DNA from: Halomonas borealis | Lineage (GTDB): Bacteria > Pseudomonadota > Gammaproteobacteria > Pseudomonadales > Halomonadaceae | Direction of reading: 5' to 3' | Length of the DNA stretch: 64,000 bases | Assembly: GCF_004798905.1 (NCBI RefSeq) | Contig: NZ_SDMO01000008.1 | Location: 62,001-126,000 of the forward strand | Part shown: positions 10,099 to 19,267 of the stretch, piece by piece | How the letters are laid out: every line of letters starts with the position of its first letter | Position numbering within the stretch: the first letter of the stretch is position 1 | Notes under the pieces: model-generated | The model's input: the letters and a program-made list of their open reading frames with translations, nothing else | The model's database searches: none | Told to the model about the DNA's origin: nothing | Made by a program: the position numbers and the translations under genes

Positions 10099-11835
10099 AT
10101 GCCTGCCCTGCCACCTACTGAGACACTGCTCTTGAATAACGAATCGCTTTATCAATTCTCGACCCTGACTGTCATCTTGCTGATGCTGGCTTTCTACGGC
10201 GGCACTTACCTGCTCACGCTCGGCATCCGCAAGAAGAAAGAAGATGCCGACGCCTTCATGGTCTCCAACCATCGCGTCGGCTTCGGCATTGGGTCGGCGA
10301 GCATGACCGCCACCTGGATCTGGGCCGCCTCTTTCTATGCCGCCGCCTCTTCTGGCTACACGTACGGCGTTTCCGGCCCCATCCACTACGGGCTATGGGG
10401 CGCGCTGATGATCCTGTTCATCTATCCTTTCGGGCGCCGCTTTCGCAAACTGGCCCCCAATGCCCACACCCTGGGCGAGCTGATCCATGCTCGACATGGC
10501 GCCTCCAGCCAGCTGATTCTGGCGCTGTCCAACGTCCTCGGCAGCGTGATCAGCTTGATGGTCAATTTCACCGCCGCAGGCGCCTTGGTCTCCGTACTCT
10601 CGCCGCTATCGTTCCAAGCTGGCGTCATCATCGCCGGCGTCGGCGTGCTGTTGTATACCCTGTGGTCAGGCTTCCGTGCCTCGGTGATGACCGACTTCGC
10701 CCAACTGATAGCACTGATGGCGATCGCCGTGGTGATCATTCCCGCCGTCTTCTTCGCCATGGGCGGCCCGACCGAACTGGTCGCCGGCCTCGACAACCTG
10801 AGCGCCGAGCAGGCCAACTTCTTCTCCGTTGACGCCATCCTCAACCAGGGGGCGCCCTTCTTCGTCGCCGTGCTGGCCTACGCCATCGGCAACCAGACCA
10901 TTTCCCAGCGCCTCTTTGCGGTGAACGAAGACCACATCAAGCCTACTTTCATCACCGCCACCGTGGGCTACGGCGCCATCGTCATCGGCCTCGGCATGAT
11001 CGGCTTGATGGCATTGACGCTGGGCATCGAGCCGCTGAACGGCGACATGAACAACCTGATCCCGCAGATGGTCTCCGGTTACCTGCCGCCGCTGTTCATC
11101 GCCCTGTTCTTCATCCTGGTCATCGGTTCGCTCTCGTCCACCGCCGACTCCGACCTCTCGGCGCTGTCGGCGATCATGATGGCCGACGTCTATGGCAAGA
11201 ATATCGCCAAGGGCAAAGCCGACCCCCAGCGCATGCTGCTAGTCGGGCGCTTGACCATGATCATCGCCACCGTAGTAGGCATCGTCTTCGCCAGCTTCTC
11301 GCTGGATATCCTGGTCATGCTGGTCTTCGTCGGCGCCTTGTGGGGAGCCATCGTGTTCCCGGTCATTGCCAGCTGCTTCTGGAACCGCATCACCAACGCC
11401 GCCTTCACGACCTCGGTGATCGTGGCCATGGTGATGTTCTGCCTGGCGCGCTTCGAATGGCTGCCGCTGGACGGTGCCACAGGCCTGCTCTTTGAACTCC
11501 TGGCCAGCATCGGTGGCGGCGTCATCATCGGCTTGATGACGTTCGGTTTCCTCGGCCGCGTCGCCGGGTTCATCGCCGGGATCCTGGCACTGGTGGCGAT
11601 GCTGGTGTTTGCCACCGACTTCCTGCGCGACTACACGGTGTTGCTGGCCTCCCTGACGGCCTACGGCACCAGCACTCTGGTGTGCGTGGTGATGAGCCTG
11701 GCCAGCCGCCAGGAGCGCTTCGACTTCGACAGCATCCGCGAGCGAGTCGGTAACTACGATGACCAGCCTACCGACGCGGACCCCAGCGCAACGGAGCATC
11801 AGCCCGCGAGCGCCTCTCTCGCCGCCCAGCACTGA
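10099..11835 (+). CDS. Sodium:solute symporter (SSS family)
   Basis: About 578 residues with some thirteen hydrophobic helices and the SSS signature regions: FMVSNHRVGFGIGSASMTA after TM1, TLWSGFRASVMTDFAQ (the family's GGxxAxxxTD-like motif) and SLSSTADSDLSALSAI at the sodium-site helix. It should import a small solute with Na+; the substrate is unknown. The hydrophilic tail (RQERFDFDSIRERVGNYDD) is cytoplasmic. The start is uncertain: ATG 10099 gives a normal N-terminus but has no clear ribosome site. The gene is followed 61 bp later by a 42-residue membrane protein, a known pairing for this SSS group. Confidence 0.85.
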   Translation: MPALPPTETLLLNNESLYQFSTLTVILLMLAFYGGTYLLTLGIRKKKEDADAFMVSNHRVGFGIGSASMTATWIWAASFYAAASSGYTYGVSGPIHYGLWGALMILFIYPFGRRFRKLAPNAHTLGELIHARHGASSQLILALSNVLGSVISLMVNFTAAGALVSVLSPLSFQAGVIIAGVGVLLYTLWSGFRASVMTDFAQLIALMAIAVVIIPAVFFAMGGPTELVAGLDNLSAEQANFFSVDAILNQGAPFFVAVLAYAIGNQTISQRLFAVNEDHIKPTFITATVGYGAIVIGLGMIGLMALTLGIEPLNGDMNNLIPQMVSGYLPPLFIALFFILVIGSLSSTADSDLSALSAIMMADVYGKNIAKGKADPQRMLLVGRLTMIIATVVGIVFASFSLDILVMLVFVGALWGAIVFPVIASCFWNRITNAAFTTSVIVAMVMFCLARFEWLPLDGATGLLFELLASIGGGVIIGLMTFGFLGRVAGFIAGILALVAMLVFATDFLRDYTVLLASLTAYGTSTLVCVVMSLASRQERFDFDSIRERVGNYDDQPTDADPSATEHQPASASLAAQH

Positions 11836-11896
11836 CCCCTTATCCCCCTTCGGGGCGCCCGTGCAGCACCGGCGCCCCCTCAACAGGAGAACGATC

Positions 11897-12025
11897 ATGA
11901 CAACGCTTTTCGCACTTTACGTACTGATATGGCCGGCCTTGACCCTGGGCGTGTTGGTCCTGATCTGCCGCGCCGTCCTGCGCGACCGCCGTGAAGCCCA
12001 AAAAGAGCAACGCGAGCTGGTGTGA
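11897..12025 (+). CDS. Small membrane protein, putative transporter small subunit
   Basis: A 42-residue protein with one hydrophobic helix (about residues 4-27, rich in Leu, Val, Ile) followed by a charged, cytosolic tail (RDRREAQKEQREL). The ATG at 11897 is preceded by AGGAG at 11885-11889. It lies just downstream of a sodium:solute symporter gene and upstream of a terminator, so the two are almost surely one operon. Small subunits of this size paired with SSS transporters are known from annotation of related genomes. The role, perhaps stabilising or regulating the transporter, is inferred. Confidence 0.75.
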   Translation: MTTLFALYVLIWPALTLGVLVLICRAVLRDRREAQKEQRELV

Positions 12026-12032
12026 CGCGCCC

Positions 12033-12062
12033 CGGCCCGCCCGGCCGTTACCGGGCGGGCCG
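12033..12062 (+). terminator. Hairpin after the symporter operon
   Basis: Perfect 12-bp G/C arms (12033-12044 and 12051-12062) with a six-base loop, beginning 8 bp after the stop of the small subunit. No strong U-run follows. Confidence 0.6.
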
Positions 12063-12370
12063 CGCCTCATTGATGATGACCAGGGTTCGAAGCTCGCTCG
12101 GCCCACCACTCACGCTAGCGCACGTTAACCCGCACGACGGTAGGCAACACCGGGCAGACGACGCGGATCTACCAGGGCCATAGTTTCCAGAACAGGCTGT
12201 TCTCGATCTCCGGGGCCCCTCGACTCCGCTCCTGGAGCGTGGCGTGGTGCAATCATTGCCGCCGGCATGCCATCGAAAAGCAGGATCGAAGAACTCTGCC
12301 CCTCCCCGCCGGCATCGAAGATGCCCCCTCCCAGATCAGCAGCCGGCCCAGGCCCGTTTTCGCACAGAGC

Positions 12371-13132
12371 CTAGAGACGATCGAGGACATCGAAATGATC
12401 GCAACCGGGCAGGTCGACGAGCACCGCCTCGCGTCCGGCGGCGTGCAGCGCGGCCACGAAGTCGCTCCCCTGGCGACGCAAGGCCGGCGGGTCGTGCTCG
12501 GCGATCACTACCCGACAGCGCGGCAACGCCGAGAGATCGGCGAACATCGGGCTCAATGCGCCTGCCCTCGCCCGGTCGAGGGCAAGCGGCGCATTGATGT
12601 AGGTACCCACCAACGGGGTCAGGTCGAAGACGCCGCTGACCAGCAGCAGCGCATCGACGCGAGCCCCGCCCTCGTCGGCCACCCGGCAGGCCAGCTGAGC
12701 ACCGGCGCTGTGGCCGCCGAGGCTCACGGGGCCGACGCCGCCTCGCTCATCCAGCGCGGCACGGGCCATCGCGAGACCACGGGCGCACTGCGCGGCCATG
12801 GCCTCGAGCGGCGTCGCCGGGGCCAGCCCATAGCCCAGCGAGGCGAAGGCCATGCCGCGGGCCAGGTAGCGCTCGGCCAGGAAGTCGGTGGCGGTATGGT
12901 CCAGCTCCTGCCAGTAACCGCCGTGGATGAACGCCATCAGCGGCCAGGGCCCCTCACCCTCGGGGAGGAAGAGGTCGAGTCGGGTGGCCGGCTCGTCGGC
13001 ATCGGCAAGCTCCAAGGGCCTCAGGCGCGCCACCTGCTCGCCGCCCTCGGCGGCCTGCCGCGCCAGGGTGGCCGCCACATCACGGGCGAAGCGGCTCGGT
13101 GAATAGGCGTGATCCCGTGCCTCGTCGGTCAT
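12371..13132 (-). CDS. Alpha/beta hydrolase, probable kynurenine formamidase
   Basis: A 253-residue alpha/beta hydrolase with the HGGYWQ oxyanion-hole motif typical of arylformamidases, the nucleophile elbow GHSAGA, an acid in EHDPP and the catalytic His in GCDHFD. It is 15 bp downstream of kynureninase on the same strand, which fits hydrolysis of N-formylkynurenine to kynurenine in tryptophan breakdown. It is unlike the metal-dependent KynB family and resembles the serine-hydrolase type of formamidase. The start ATG follows GAGG. No tryptophan dioxygenase gene is in the window, so the first pathway step is encoded elsewhere or the enzyme has another ester substrate. Confidence 0.75.
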   Translation of the reverse strand: MTDEARDHAYSPSRFARDVAATLARQAAEGGEQVARLRPLELADADEPATRLDLFLPEGEGPWPLMAFIHGGYWQELDHTATDFLAERYLARGMAFASLGYGLAPATPLEAMAAQCARGLAMARAALDERGGVGPVSLGGHSAGAQLACRVADEGGARVDALLLVSGVFDLTPLVGTYINAPLALDRARAGALSPMFADLSALPRCRVVIAEHDPPALRRQGSDFVAALHAAGREAVLVDLPGCDHFDVLDRL

Positions 13133-13147
13133 GATCCCGGTCCTCGT

Positions 13148-14377
13148 TCAGGTCACCGCGGCGCGCACCTGGAAGCGTGGTTCCCGGTACGCGCCGCTCT
13201 CTACCACCTCGCGGAAGTGTCTTGCCGCCTGCCAGACATCCTCGAAGCTCAGATAGAGCGGCGTGAAGCCGAAGCGCATCAGGCCCGGCTCGCGGTAGTC
13301 ACCGATCACCCCCCGGGCGATCAACGCCTGGACGATGGCGTAGCCGCTCTCGGTGTCCACCAGCGACACCTGGCTGCCCCGCGCCGCGGGTGCCGGGGTG
13401 ATGTCCTCGATGCCATGGGCGTCGAGCAGGTCGGCCAGGCACTCGCGGAACAGCTCGCTCATCGCCAGGCTCTTGTCGCGCAGGGCCTGCATGTCGACCT
13501 CGGCCCACATCGCAAGCGAGGCCTCCAGGGCCCGATAGGCCAGCGCCGAATGGGTGCCGGTGCGAAAGCGCGTGATGTCGCCGGCCGGCGCATAGTCGGG
13601 TTCGAAGGCGAAGGGCGCGGCATGGCCATGCCAGCCCGAGAGCGGTTGCCAGCCGCCATCCTGGTGGTCGCGCCGCACATACAGGAAGGCCGGTGCACCG
13701 GGGCCGCCGTTGAGATACTTGTAGGTGCAGCCCACCGCATAGCGCACCCCGCTACCGTTGAGGTCCACCGGCAGCGCGCCGGCCGAGTGGGCCAGGTCCC
13801 AGATCACCTCGGCCCCGTGCGCGTGTACCAGCCGGGTGGTCGCGACCATGTCACGTAGTCGGCCGGTACGGTAGTGAACCTGGCTCAGCACCACCACGGC
13901 GACGCCCTCCAGGTGCTCGGCCAGCTCGCCGTCTTCCGGCAGGAAGCGATGCGCGTGACCACTGACGCGGCAGAAGCCCTGGGCGATATAGCCATCGGTG
14001 GGGAAGTTACCGCCCTCGCTGAGCACCACGCGACGCCCGTCGCCGCACCGCCCGGTGATGTAGCCGAGCAGCTTGAAGAGGTTGAGAGTGATATTGTCGG
14101 TGATGACCACCTCGCCATCGGCGGCACCGATCACCGGGGCCAGCCGGTCGCCGAGCCGCTCGGGGGCATCGAACCAGCCCTGGTTCCAGCCCTTGATCAG
14201 CTCGTCGCGCCACTGGTCCAGGGTCTCGCCGACCGCCTCGCGGGCCGCCACCGGCTGGGCGCCGAGGGAGTTACCATCGAGGTAGAGCACGCCCTCGGGC
14301 AAGGCGAAGCGGCGCTTGAAGCCGGCCAGGGGATCCTGGCGGTCGAGGTCGCGGGCATGGTCCAGGCTTACACTCAT
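13148..14377 (-). CDS. kynU: Kynureninase
   Basis: A 409-residue PLP-dependent enzyme that cleaves kynurenine to anthranilate and alanine. Family features: LYLDGNSLGAQP at the N-terminus, DNITLNLFKLL, the WDLAHSAGALP segment with the PLP-binding Asp, the Schiff-base lysine near residue 219 in CTYKYLNGGPG, and the RFRTGTHS motif. Length is typical. The ATG at 14377 follows GGAGA. It forms a two-gene operon with the formamidase-type hydrolase. Confidence 0.95.
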   Translation of the reverse strand: MSVSLDHARDLDRQDPLAGFKRRFALPEGVLYLDGNSLGAQPVAAREAVGETLDQWRDELIKGWNQGWFDAPERLGDRLAPVIGAADGEVVITDNITLNLFKLLGYITGRCGDGRRVVLSEGGNFPTDGYIAQGFCRVSGHAHRFLPEDGELAEHLEGVAVVVLSQVHYRTGRLRDMVATTRLVHAHGAEVIWDLAHSAGALPVDLNGSGVRYAVGCTYKYLNGGPGAPAFLYVRRDHQDGGWQPLSGWHGHAAPFAFEPDYAPAGDITRFRTGTHSALAYRALEASLAMWAEVDMQALRDKSLAMSELFRECLADLLDAHGIEDITPAPAARGSQVSLVDTESGYAIVQALIARGVIGDYREPGLMRFGFTPLYLSFEDVWQAARHFREVVESGAYREPRFQVRAAVT

Positions 14378-14579
14378 ATCGGGTCTCCGGAATCAGGAAG
14401 CGAAGCGCCTGGGCCCATTCTAGGAGGAGACGGGTGACGACGGCTTGCCTTTTCCTGCGCACCCTCCCGCCTTCCTAGCCACTTTTTGCAGGATGAGGCG
14501 CAAGGCGCGATGGTGTATCCGATCGCCGCGCCCCCTTGACCCTCGGGGCATGAGCCCCCGAACAACGAGGAACCACGCC

Positions 14580-15071
14580 ATGACCGACGATGCCCTGGAC
14601 TACTATCGACCGCCCCAAACCGAGGCCCTGGGGCTGATCCGGCTGAGCGCCTGCCCCGACGGGCTGACCGAGATCACCTTCGTCATGGAAGCAGACGCCC
14701 CGGCCCACCCCAACGCCCACACCGACCAGGCGCGAGCCCAGCTCGCCGAGTACTTCGCCGGCGCGCGCCAGGCCTTCGATCTGCCGCTTGAGCCCGCGGG
14801 CACCGACTTCCAGCGCCGGGTGTGGCAGGCGCTGGCGACCATCCCCTTCGGCGAGACCCGCTGCTACGCCGAGATCGCCGAACAGCTCGGCTGCAAGGGC
14901 GGCCAGCGCGCGGTGGGCGCGGCCAACGGCAAGAATCCCCTGTCCATCGTGGTGCCCTGCCATCGCGTGATCGGCAGCGATGGCCGGCTCACCGGCTACG
15001 CCGGCGGCATCGGCCGCAAGCAGTGGCTGCTGGCCCATGAGGCCGGTGAGGTGCCCTTCGCGCTGAGTTAG
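14580..15071 (+). CDS. ogt: Methylated-DNA-[protein]-cysteine S-methyltransferase
   Basis: A 163-residue suicide repair protein that moves alkyl groups from O6-alkylguanine or O4-alkylthymine to its own cysteine. The active-site motif VPCHRVIG and the helix-turn-helix DNA-binding region ([24 protein letters not shown]) are intact. The size fits the single-domain Ogt class rather than the larger Ada fusion. I chose ATG 14580 because CGAGGA lies upstream; an in-frame ATG at 14550 would add ten residues. It is divergent from kynU. Confidence 0.9.
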   Translation: MTDDALDYYRPPQTEALGLIRLSACPDGLTEITFVMEADAPAHPNAHTDQARAQLAEYFAGARQAFDLPLEPAGTDFQRRVWQALATIPFGETRCYAEIAEQLGCKGGQRAVGAANGKNPLSIVVPCHRVIGSDGRLTGYAGGIGRKQWLLAHEAGEVPFALS

Positions 15072-15194
15072 GCGCCTCGCATCACGGCTGGGCTCGATGG
15101 TCGCGGGCGCTGCCCCGGCCACGCCGGGCCGTCGCGACGCGCCACATCTCTGGCGAAGCTTGAACTTCTGCGTTATGTCTGCAATTCTCGACAC

Positions 15195-15551
15195 ATGGAC
15201 ACAAAACGCATGCTTGAAGCCTTCACGGCCCTCTCCCAGGCGACCCGGCTGGAAACCTTCCGCCTGTTGGTGCGCCACGAACCCGACGGCCTGCCGGCCG
15301 GAGAGATCGCGCGCTTGATGGACGTACCGCACAACACCCTGTCGACCCACCTGGGCGTGCTGTCGCGGGCCGGGCTGGTGGTCTCGCGCCGTCAGAGCCG
15401 CTCGGTCATCTACCGCGCCAGCCTCGACCACATGCGCGACACGCTCGGCTTCCTGGTGCGCGACTGCTGCGCCGGCCGCCCCGAGCTCTGCGAGCCGCTG
15501 ATCGAGGACCTGCGGCCCTGCTGCCCACCCCCGGAGGAGACCCCGACATGA
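15195..15551 (+). CDS. arsR: ArsR-family transcriptional regulator of the arsenic operon
   Basis: A 118-residue winged-helix repressor ([14 protein letters not shown], then recognition helix [17 protein letters not shown]). The usual CVC metal site in the recognition-helix region is absent. Instead the C-terminus has a cluster of cysteines in [10 protein letters not shown] and a final PCCPP, so arsenite is probably sensed by a C-terminal site, as in some other ArsR lineages. It overlaps arsC by four bases (ATGA) and heads the operon, so autorepression is likely. Confidence 0.9.
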   Translation: MDTKRMLEAFTALSQATRLETFRLLVRHEPDGLPAGEIARLMDVPHNTLSTHLGVLSRAGLVVSRRQSRSVIYRASLDHMRDTLGFLVRDCCAGRPELCEPLIEDLRPCCPPPEETPT

Positions 15552-15961
15552 TCAGCGTGATCTATCACAACCCGGCCTGCGGCACCTCCCGCAACACCCT
15601 GGCCATGCTCCGCGCCTCCGGCGAGGAGCCTCATGTCATCGAGTACCTGAAGACGCCGCCCACCCGGGAAAAGCTGCGGCAACTGCTGGCGGCGATGGCG
15701 ATGCCGCCGCGGGCACTGCTGCGCCGCAAGGGCACGCCCTACGACGAGCTTGGCCTGGACGACCCGGCGCTGACCGACGAGTCGCTGATCGATGCCATGC
15801 TCGAACACCCGATCCTGATCAACCGTCCCATCGTGGTGACCGAGCGCGGCACTCGCCTGTGCCGCCCCTCGGAGCGCGTCCTGGGGCTGCTGCCCACTCC
15901 CGTCACCGAGTTCACCAAGGAAGACGGCGAGCTCATCCGCTTCGAGGAACCCGCCTCATGA
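15548..15961 (+). CDS. arsC: Arsenate reductase (glutaredoxin-type)
   Basis: A 137-residue thioredoxin-fold enzyme reducing arsenate to arsenite with glutathione and glutaredoxin. The active Cys is in [12 protein letters not shown] near the N-terminus, and the conserved arginines of the family appear in LLRRKGTPY and ILINRPIVV. It shares four bases with arsR upstream and four with arsH downstream, showing translational coupling in one operon. Confidence 0.95.
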   Translation: MISVIYHNPACGTSRNTLAMLRASGEEPHVIEYLKTPPTREKLRQLLAAMAMPPRALLRRKGTPYDELGLDDPALTDESLIDAMLEHPILINRPIVVTERGTRLCRPSERVLGLLPTPVTEFTKEDGELIRFEEPAS

Positions 15962-16674
15962 CGCTCGACCCACTCCCCAACATCGACCCCGAGCGGCTCG
16001 ACCCCATCGATGCCGACGCCCTGGTGGGCCCTGGCGAGCCGCGTCATGCCCCGCGCATCCTGGTGCTCTACGGCTCGCTTCGCGAACGCTCCTATTCGCG
16101 CCTGCTGTCCGAGGAGGCCTCCCGCCTGCTGCGCTGGTACGGCTGCGAGGTGCGCACCTTCGATCCCTCCGGCCTGCCGCTGCCCGACGATGCCGACGCC
16201 GACCACCCCAAGGTGCAGGAACTGCGCGAACTGGCCGAATGGAGCGAGGGCATGCTGTGGGTCAGCCCCGAACGCCACGGCGCGATGACCGGCATCATGA
16301 AGGCCCAGATCGACTGGATACCCCTGGCGCTGGGCGGCGTGAGGCCGACCCAGGGCAAGACCCTGGCGGTGTTGGAGGTCTCCGGCGGCAGCCAGAGCTT
16401 CAATGCCGTCAACCAGCTGCGCCTTCTCGGCCGCTGGATGCGCATGCTGACCATCCCCAACCAGTCCTCCGTGCCCAAGGCCTTCAACGAGTTCGACGAG
16501 GCCGGTCGCATGCTGCTGTCGCCGCTCTACCTGCGCGTGGTCGATGTCTGCGAGGAACTGGTGAAGTTCACCTGGATGACCCGGGGCCGCTCGGCCTACC
16601 TGACCGACCGCTATTCGGAACGGATCGAGAGCGCCGAGGCCGTGTCACGCCGCGTCAACCAATCGACCCACTGA
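15958..16674 (+). CDS. arsH: ArsH, NADPH-dependent FMN reductase for organoarsenicals
   Basis: A 238-residue flavodoxin-like protein of the ArsH family. The FMN phosphate loop reads [12 protein letters not shown], followed by [12 protein letters not shown] and [14 protein letters not shown]. ArsH oxidises trivalent methyl- and arylarsenicals to less toxic pentavalent forms. The ATG overlaps the arsC stop (ATGA). Its own TGA stop lies inside the left end of a palindromic repeat that separates it from arsB. Confidence 0.93.
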   Translation: MTLDPLPNIDPERLDPIDADALVGPGEPRHAPRILVLYGSLRERSYSRLLSEEASRLLRWYGCEVRTFDPSGLPLPDDADADHPKVQELRELAEWSEGMLWVSPERHGAMTGIMKAQIDWIPLALGGVRPTQGKTLAVLEVSGGSQSFNAVNQLRLLGRWMRMLTIPNQSSVPKAFNEFDEAGRMLLSPLYLRVVDVCEELVKFTWMTRGRSAYLTDRYSERIESAEAVSRRVNQSTH

Positions 16675-16817
16675 GAGGGCGTTTACAAAAGTCACGAGCG
16701 ACGGCCAGACAAGGCGAAATTCGGCGAGAACGCGGAGTTTAGCCCTCCTAAATGAGGGCTTCGAGCCGAATTCCAACGCGGTATGGTCGAGCGCAGTCAT
16801 TTGTCTACACCCTCTGA
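16672..16817. repeat. 146-bp palindromic repeat element, divergent copy
   Basis: The ends form an imperfect terminal inverted repeat of about 20 bp (TGAGAGGGCG... against its mirror ending CCCTCTGA). Inside are nested inverted repeats: AATTCGGC with GCCGAATT, and a central TTTAG-5-CTAAA hairpin. The same layout is found at 48920-49066 with compensating base changes in the stems. It sits between arsH and arsB. There is no coding capacity, so if mobile it would depend on a transposase elsewhere. Confidence 0.8.
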
Positions 16818-16844
16818 ACCGAACCACCGGGAAAGGAGTCCTCT

Positions 16845-18155
16845 ATGCTGGCGTTCGCCATCTTCTTGATCACCCTGGTGCTGGTCATCTGGCAGCCCAA
16901 GGGGCTGGGCATCGGCTGGAGCGCGCTGGGCGGCGCCGCGGTGGCGCTGGCCACCGGCGTGGTCGGCTGGGGTGACGTCGGCACCGTCTGGCAGATCGTC
17001 TGGGATGCCACCTTCACCTTCGTGGCGCTGATCATCATCTCGCTGATCCTCGACGAGGCCGGCTTCTTCGCCTGGGCCGCCCTGCACATCGCCCGCTGGG
17101 GCAACGGCCGGGGACGGCTGTTGTTCCCGCTGGTCGTGCTGCTCGGGGCGGTGATCGCCGCGCTGTTCGCCAACGACGGCGCCGCCCTGCTGCTGACCCC
17201 GATCGTCGTCGCCATCCTGGCACGGCTCGACTTCCGCCCCGGGGCCGCGCTGGCCTTCATCATCGCCACCGGCTTCGTCGCCGACTCGACCAGCCTGCCG
17301 CTGATCATCTCGAACCTGGTCAATATCGTCAGCGCCAACTACTTCGATATCGGCTTCAGCCGCTATGCCCAGGTGATGGTGCCGGTCGACCTGGTATCGC
17401 TGCTCGCCACGCTCGCGGTGCTGGGCGTCTACTTCCGCCGCGACATCCCCGCCCGCTACGAGGTCGCGCGGCTCGAGGCACCGGCCACGGCGATCCGCGA
17501 TCGCCAGGTCTTTCACGCCGCCTTCCCGTTGCTCGCCGTGCTGCTGGTCGCGCTGTTCATGACCACCCGCTGGGAGATTCCCTTCGCCGCTATCATGGGC
17601 GTGGCGGCGCTGGTACTGATGGCCATCGCCGGGCGCTGGTTCAGCGCGAGCCACACGCACGTCATCTCGCTCAAGAAGGTCATCGGCAACGCCCCCTGGC
17701 AGATCGTGCTGTTCTCGCTGGGCATGTACCTGGTGGTCTATGGCCTCGGCAACGCCTGGCTCACCGCCGAGGCCTCGCGGTGGCTGGAGTGGCTCGGCGG
17801 GCAGGGCGCGTTCGTGGCCACCGTCGGCACGGGTTTCTCTTCGGCGATCCTCGCCTCGCTGATGAACAACATGCCTTCGACCCTGGTGGGCGCCCTGGCC
17901 ATCGACCAGGCCCAGGTATCGACGACGACCCAGCAGCTGATGGTCTATGCCAACGTCATCGGCAACGACCTGGGGCCCAAGTTCACGCCCATCGGCAGCC
18001 TCGCCACCCTGCTCTGGCTGCACGTGCTGGCCGGCAAGGGCTACCGCATCGGCTGGGGGCAATACATGAAGGTCGGGCTGATCATCACCCCGCCGGTGCT
18101 GCTGGCCGCGCTGGTCGCCCTGGCCATCTGGTTGCCCATGCTGCCCTCGCCCTAG
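16845..18155 (+). CDS. arsB: Arsenite efflux permease ArsB
   Basis: A 436-residue permease with about eleven to twelve membrane segments, of the ArsB/NhaD ion-transporter superfamily. It has the [16 protein letters not shown] and [22 protein letters not shown] regions typical of ArsB and ends with NNMPSTL and [21 protein letters not shown]. It exports arsenite made by ArsC. The start has AAAGGAG upstream. It is in line with arsRCH but separated by a 146-bp repeat, which may weaken or uncouple its transcription. The stop codon TAG is part of another repeat end. Confidence 0.93.
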   Translation: MLAFAIFLITLVLVIWQPKGLGIGWSALGGAAVALATGVVGWGDVGTVWQIVWDATFTFVALIIISLILDEAGFFAWAALHIARWGNGRGRLLFPLVVLLGAVIAALFANDGAALLLTPIVVAILARLDFRPGAALAFIIATGFVADSTSLPLIISNLVNIVSANYFDIGFSRYAQVMVPVDLVSLLATLAVLGVYFRRDIPARYEVARLEAPATAIRDRQVFHAAFPLLAVLLVALFMTTRWEIPFAAIMGVAALVLMAIAGRWFSASHTHVISLKKVIGNAPWQIVLFSLGMYLVVYGLGNAWLTAEASRWLEWLGGQGAFVATVGTGFSSAILASLMNNMPSTLVGALAIDQAQVSTTTQQLMVYANVIGNDLGPKFTPIGSLATLLWLHVLAGKGYRIGWGQYMKVGLIITPPVLLAALVALAIWLPMLPSP

Positions 18156-18178
18156 GCTTTGTCTGAAAAGCCGGCGAG
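18152..18178. repeat. Truncated end of the palindromic repeat
   Basis: CTAGGCTTTGTCTGAAAAG followed by CCGGCGAG matches the left end of the full element at 48920 with a single change, then similarity stops. The arsB stop codon TAG is inside its CTAG terminus. No partner right end is found nearby, so this is a remnant. Confidence 0.7.
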
Positions 18179-18179
18179 G

Positions 18180-18533
18180 TCATGGCGAGGAGGAGCGCAC
18201 GAGGCGCTCCAGGGCCAGGTGCAACCAGTCGAAGTTGTCCCAGGGCGCGCCCGCCGCGGACGCCGGCTCCTCGAGCCGGCCGCCCTCGAGCGCGTCATCG
18301 TCGAGCAGGTCGCTCAACGCGGTGAGGGTCAGCCCCTGGCGCTCGGCCTCGCGCTCCAGGTCCTCCGCGGCCAGCCAGATCTCCTGCAGCACGGTCGGTA
18401 CGGCGCTCATGGCGCAGGCGTGATCGGCGATCTTGTCGCGCCGGCGCATGGCCCGAATCTGCTCGGCGCGCGCGGTAAGACAGGCACTCAGGCGCGCATG
18501 GCCGGGCGCCTGGGAAGCCCCGGCGTCAGGCAC
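18180..18533 (-). CDS. Hypothetical protein, translationally coupled to the AhpD-like gene
   Basis: A 117-residue soluble, mostly helical and acidic protein (EIWLAAEDLEREAERQG, LSDLLDDDALEGG). Starting at GTG 18533, it overlaps the end of the upstream AhpD-like gene by eight bases (GTGCCTGA), a common coupling arrangement. The family is not recognised. Longer in-frame extensions upstream read as out-of-frame neighbour sequence and were discarded. It ends next to the truncated repeat. Confidence 0.6.
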   Translation of the reverse strand: MPDAGASQAPGHARLSACLTARAEQIRAMRRRDKIADHACAMSAVPTVLQEIWLAAEDLEREAERQGLTLTALSDLLDDDALEGGRLEEPASAAGAPWDNFDWLHLALERLVRSSSP

Positions 18534-19086
18534 GGTCGTCGCCTTCCGCGAGCCGTGCCAGGGTGGCATCGGCCCAGCCGACCTGGCGCAGGGCCGCGAT
18601 GGCACTCGCCAGGCGCATGGCCTGATCGATGGCGGCGTCGCTTTCGCCGGCCTGCTGCAGGCTGCCCAGATGGCTGCGAAAACACATGTAGCCACCGTTG
18701 AGCATCGAGATGGCGATGCAGGCGTAGTGATAGGCGGTGGCATCCTGCACGCCCAGGGCGTCGAAGGGGCGCATCGCCAGGGCCTCGAGGCTGCCGCCCG
18801 CCTCCACCTGGGCGAACTGACGGCTGAAGAAGTAGGGGTTGGTCACCCCCATCCGGCTCAGCGCCAGCAGGATGGCGCGACGCGCCTCCCCCTCGAGAGG
18901 GCCGCTCAGCGCACGAACGCGAGCGACGATGCCCTCATCGCGAGCGGCCAGGGCAGCCGCCCAGGCGACCCAGTGACGGTGGGGAGCGGCCAGGGCGGAG
19001 CGCCCCGAATCCCCGGGGCAAAGGGTCGCCTCGAGCAGCGCCTCGGCATCGGCGGCTTCGAGGGGCAGGGGAGCGTCATCGATCAT
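18526..19086 (-). CDS. AhpD/CMD-like protein with a degenerate CXXC motif
   Basis: A 186-residue helical protein. Residues 115-170 follow the alkylhydroperoxidase-D pattern (AISMLNGGYMCFRSHL, then a Leu-Gln...Ala-Gly...Ala-Ile helix). In active AhpD the loop reads NGCGVC; here it is NGGYMC, so the first cysteine is Gly132 while Cys135 and the later His138 remain. It may have lost disulphide peroxidase chemistry or use a different mechanism. The start at 19086 follows GAGG; an in-frame ATG at 19113 is also possible. It is divergent from recC and coupled to the next minus-strand gene. Confidence 0.65.
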   Translation of the reverse strand: MIDDAPLPLEAADAEALLEATLCPGDSGRSALAAPHRHWVAWAAALAARDEGIVARVRALSGPLEGEARRAILLALSRMGVTNPYFFSRQFAQVEAGGSLEALAMRPFDALGVQDATAYHYACIAISMLNGGYMCFRSHLGSLQQAGESDAAIDQAMRLASAIAALRQVGWADATLARLAEGDDRA

Positions 19087-19267
19087 GGTCGGGTCCTCGG
19101 GCATGCGGATCATCGGGCAGAGGCGAACGATCCGAGACCACCGAGATCAGGGTAGCCAAAGGCGATTTCAAGGGGCCGGTCGTCTCGGCGCCGACGCCGT
19201 CCCGCTTCATGCCCCCGCCGATTTGCGGCACCATGGCTTCCTGCCCGCCCATCGCGAAGGAATCGCC

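Noticed and set aside
11190..11898. Minus-strand frames opposite the second symporter
   Set aside because: Composition is that of a shadow frame; the plus strand has clear membrane helices and family motifs.
12078..12100. GGTTCGAA resembling a tRNA T-loop
   Set aside because: No complementary T-stem and no cloverleaf can be drawn around it.
12245..12260. Sigma-54-like TGGTGCA-N4-TTGC on the plus strand
   Set aside because: No plus-strand gene lies downstream; it points into the 3' end of a minus-strand gene, so it is most likely chance.
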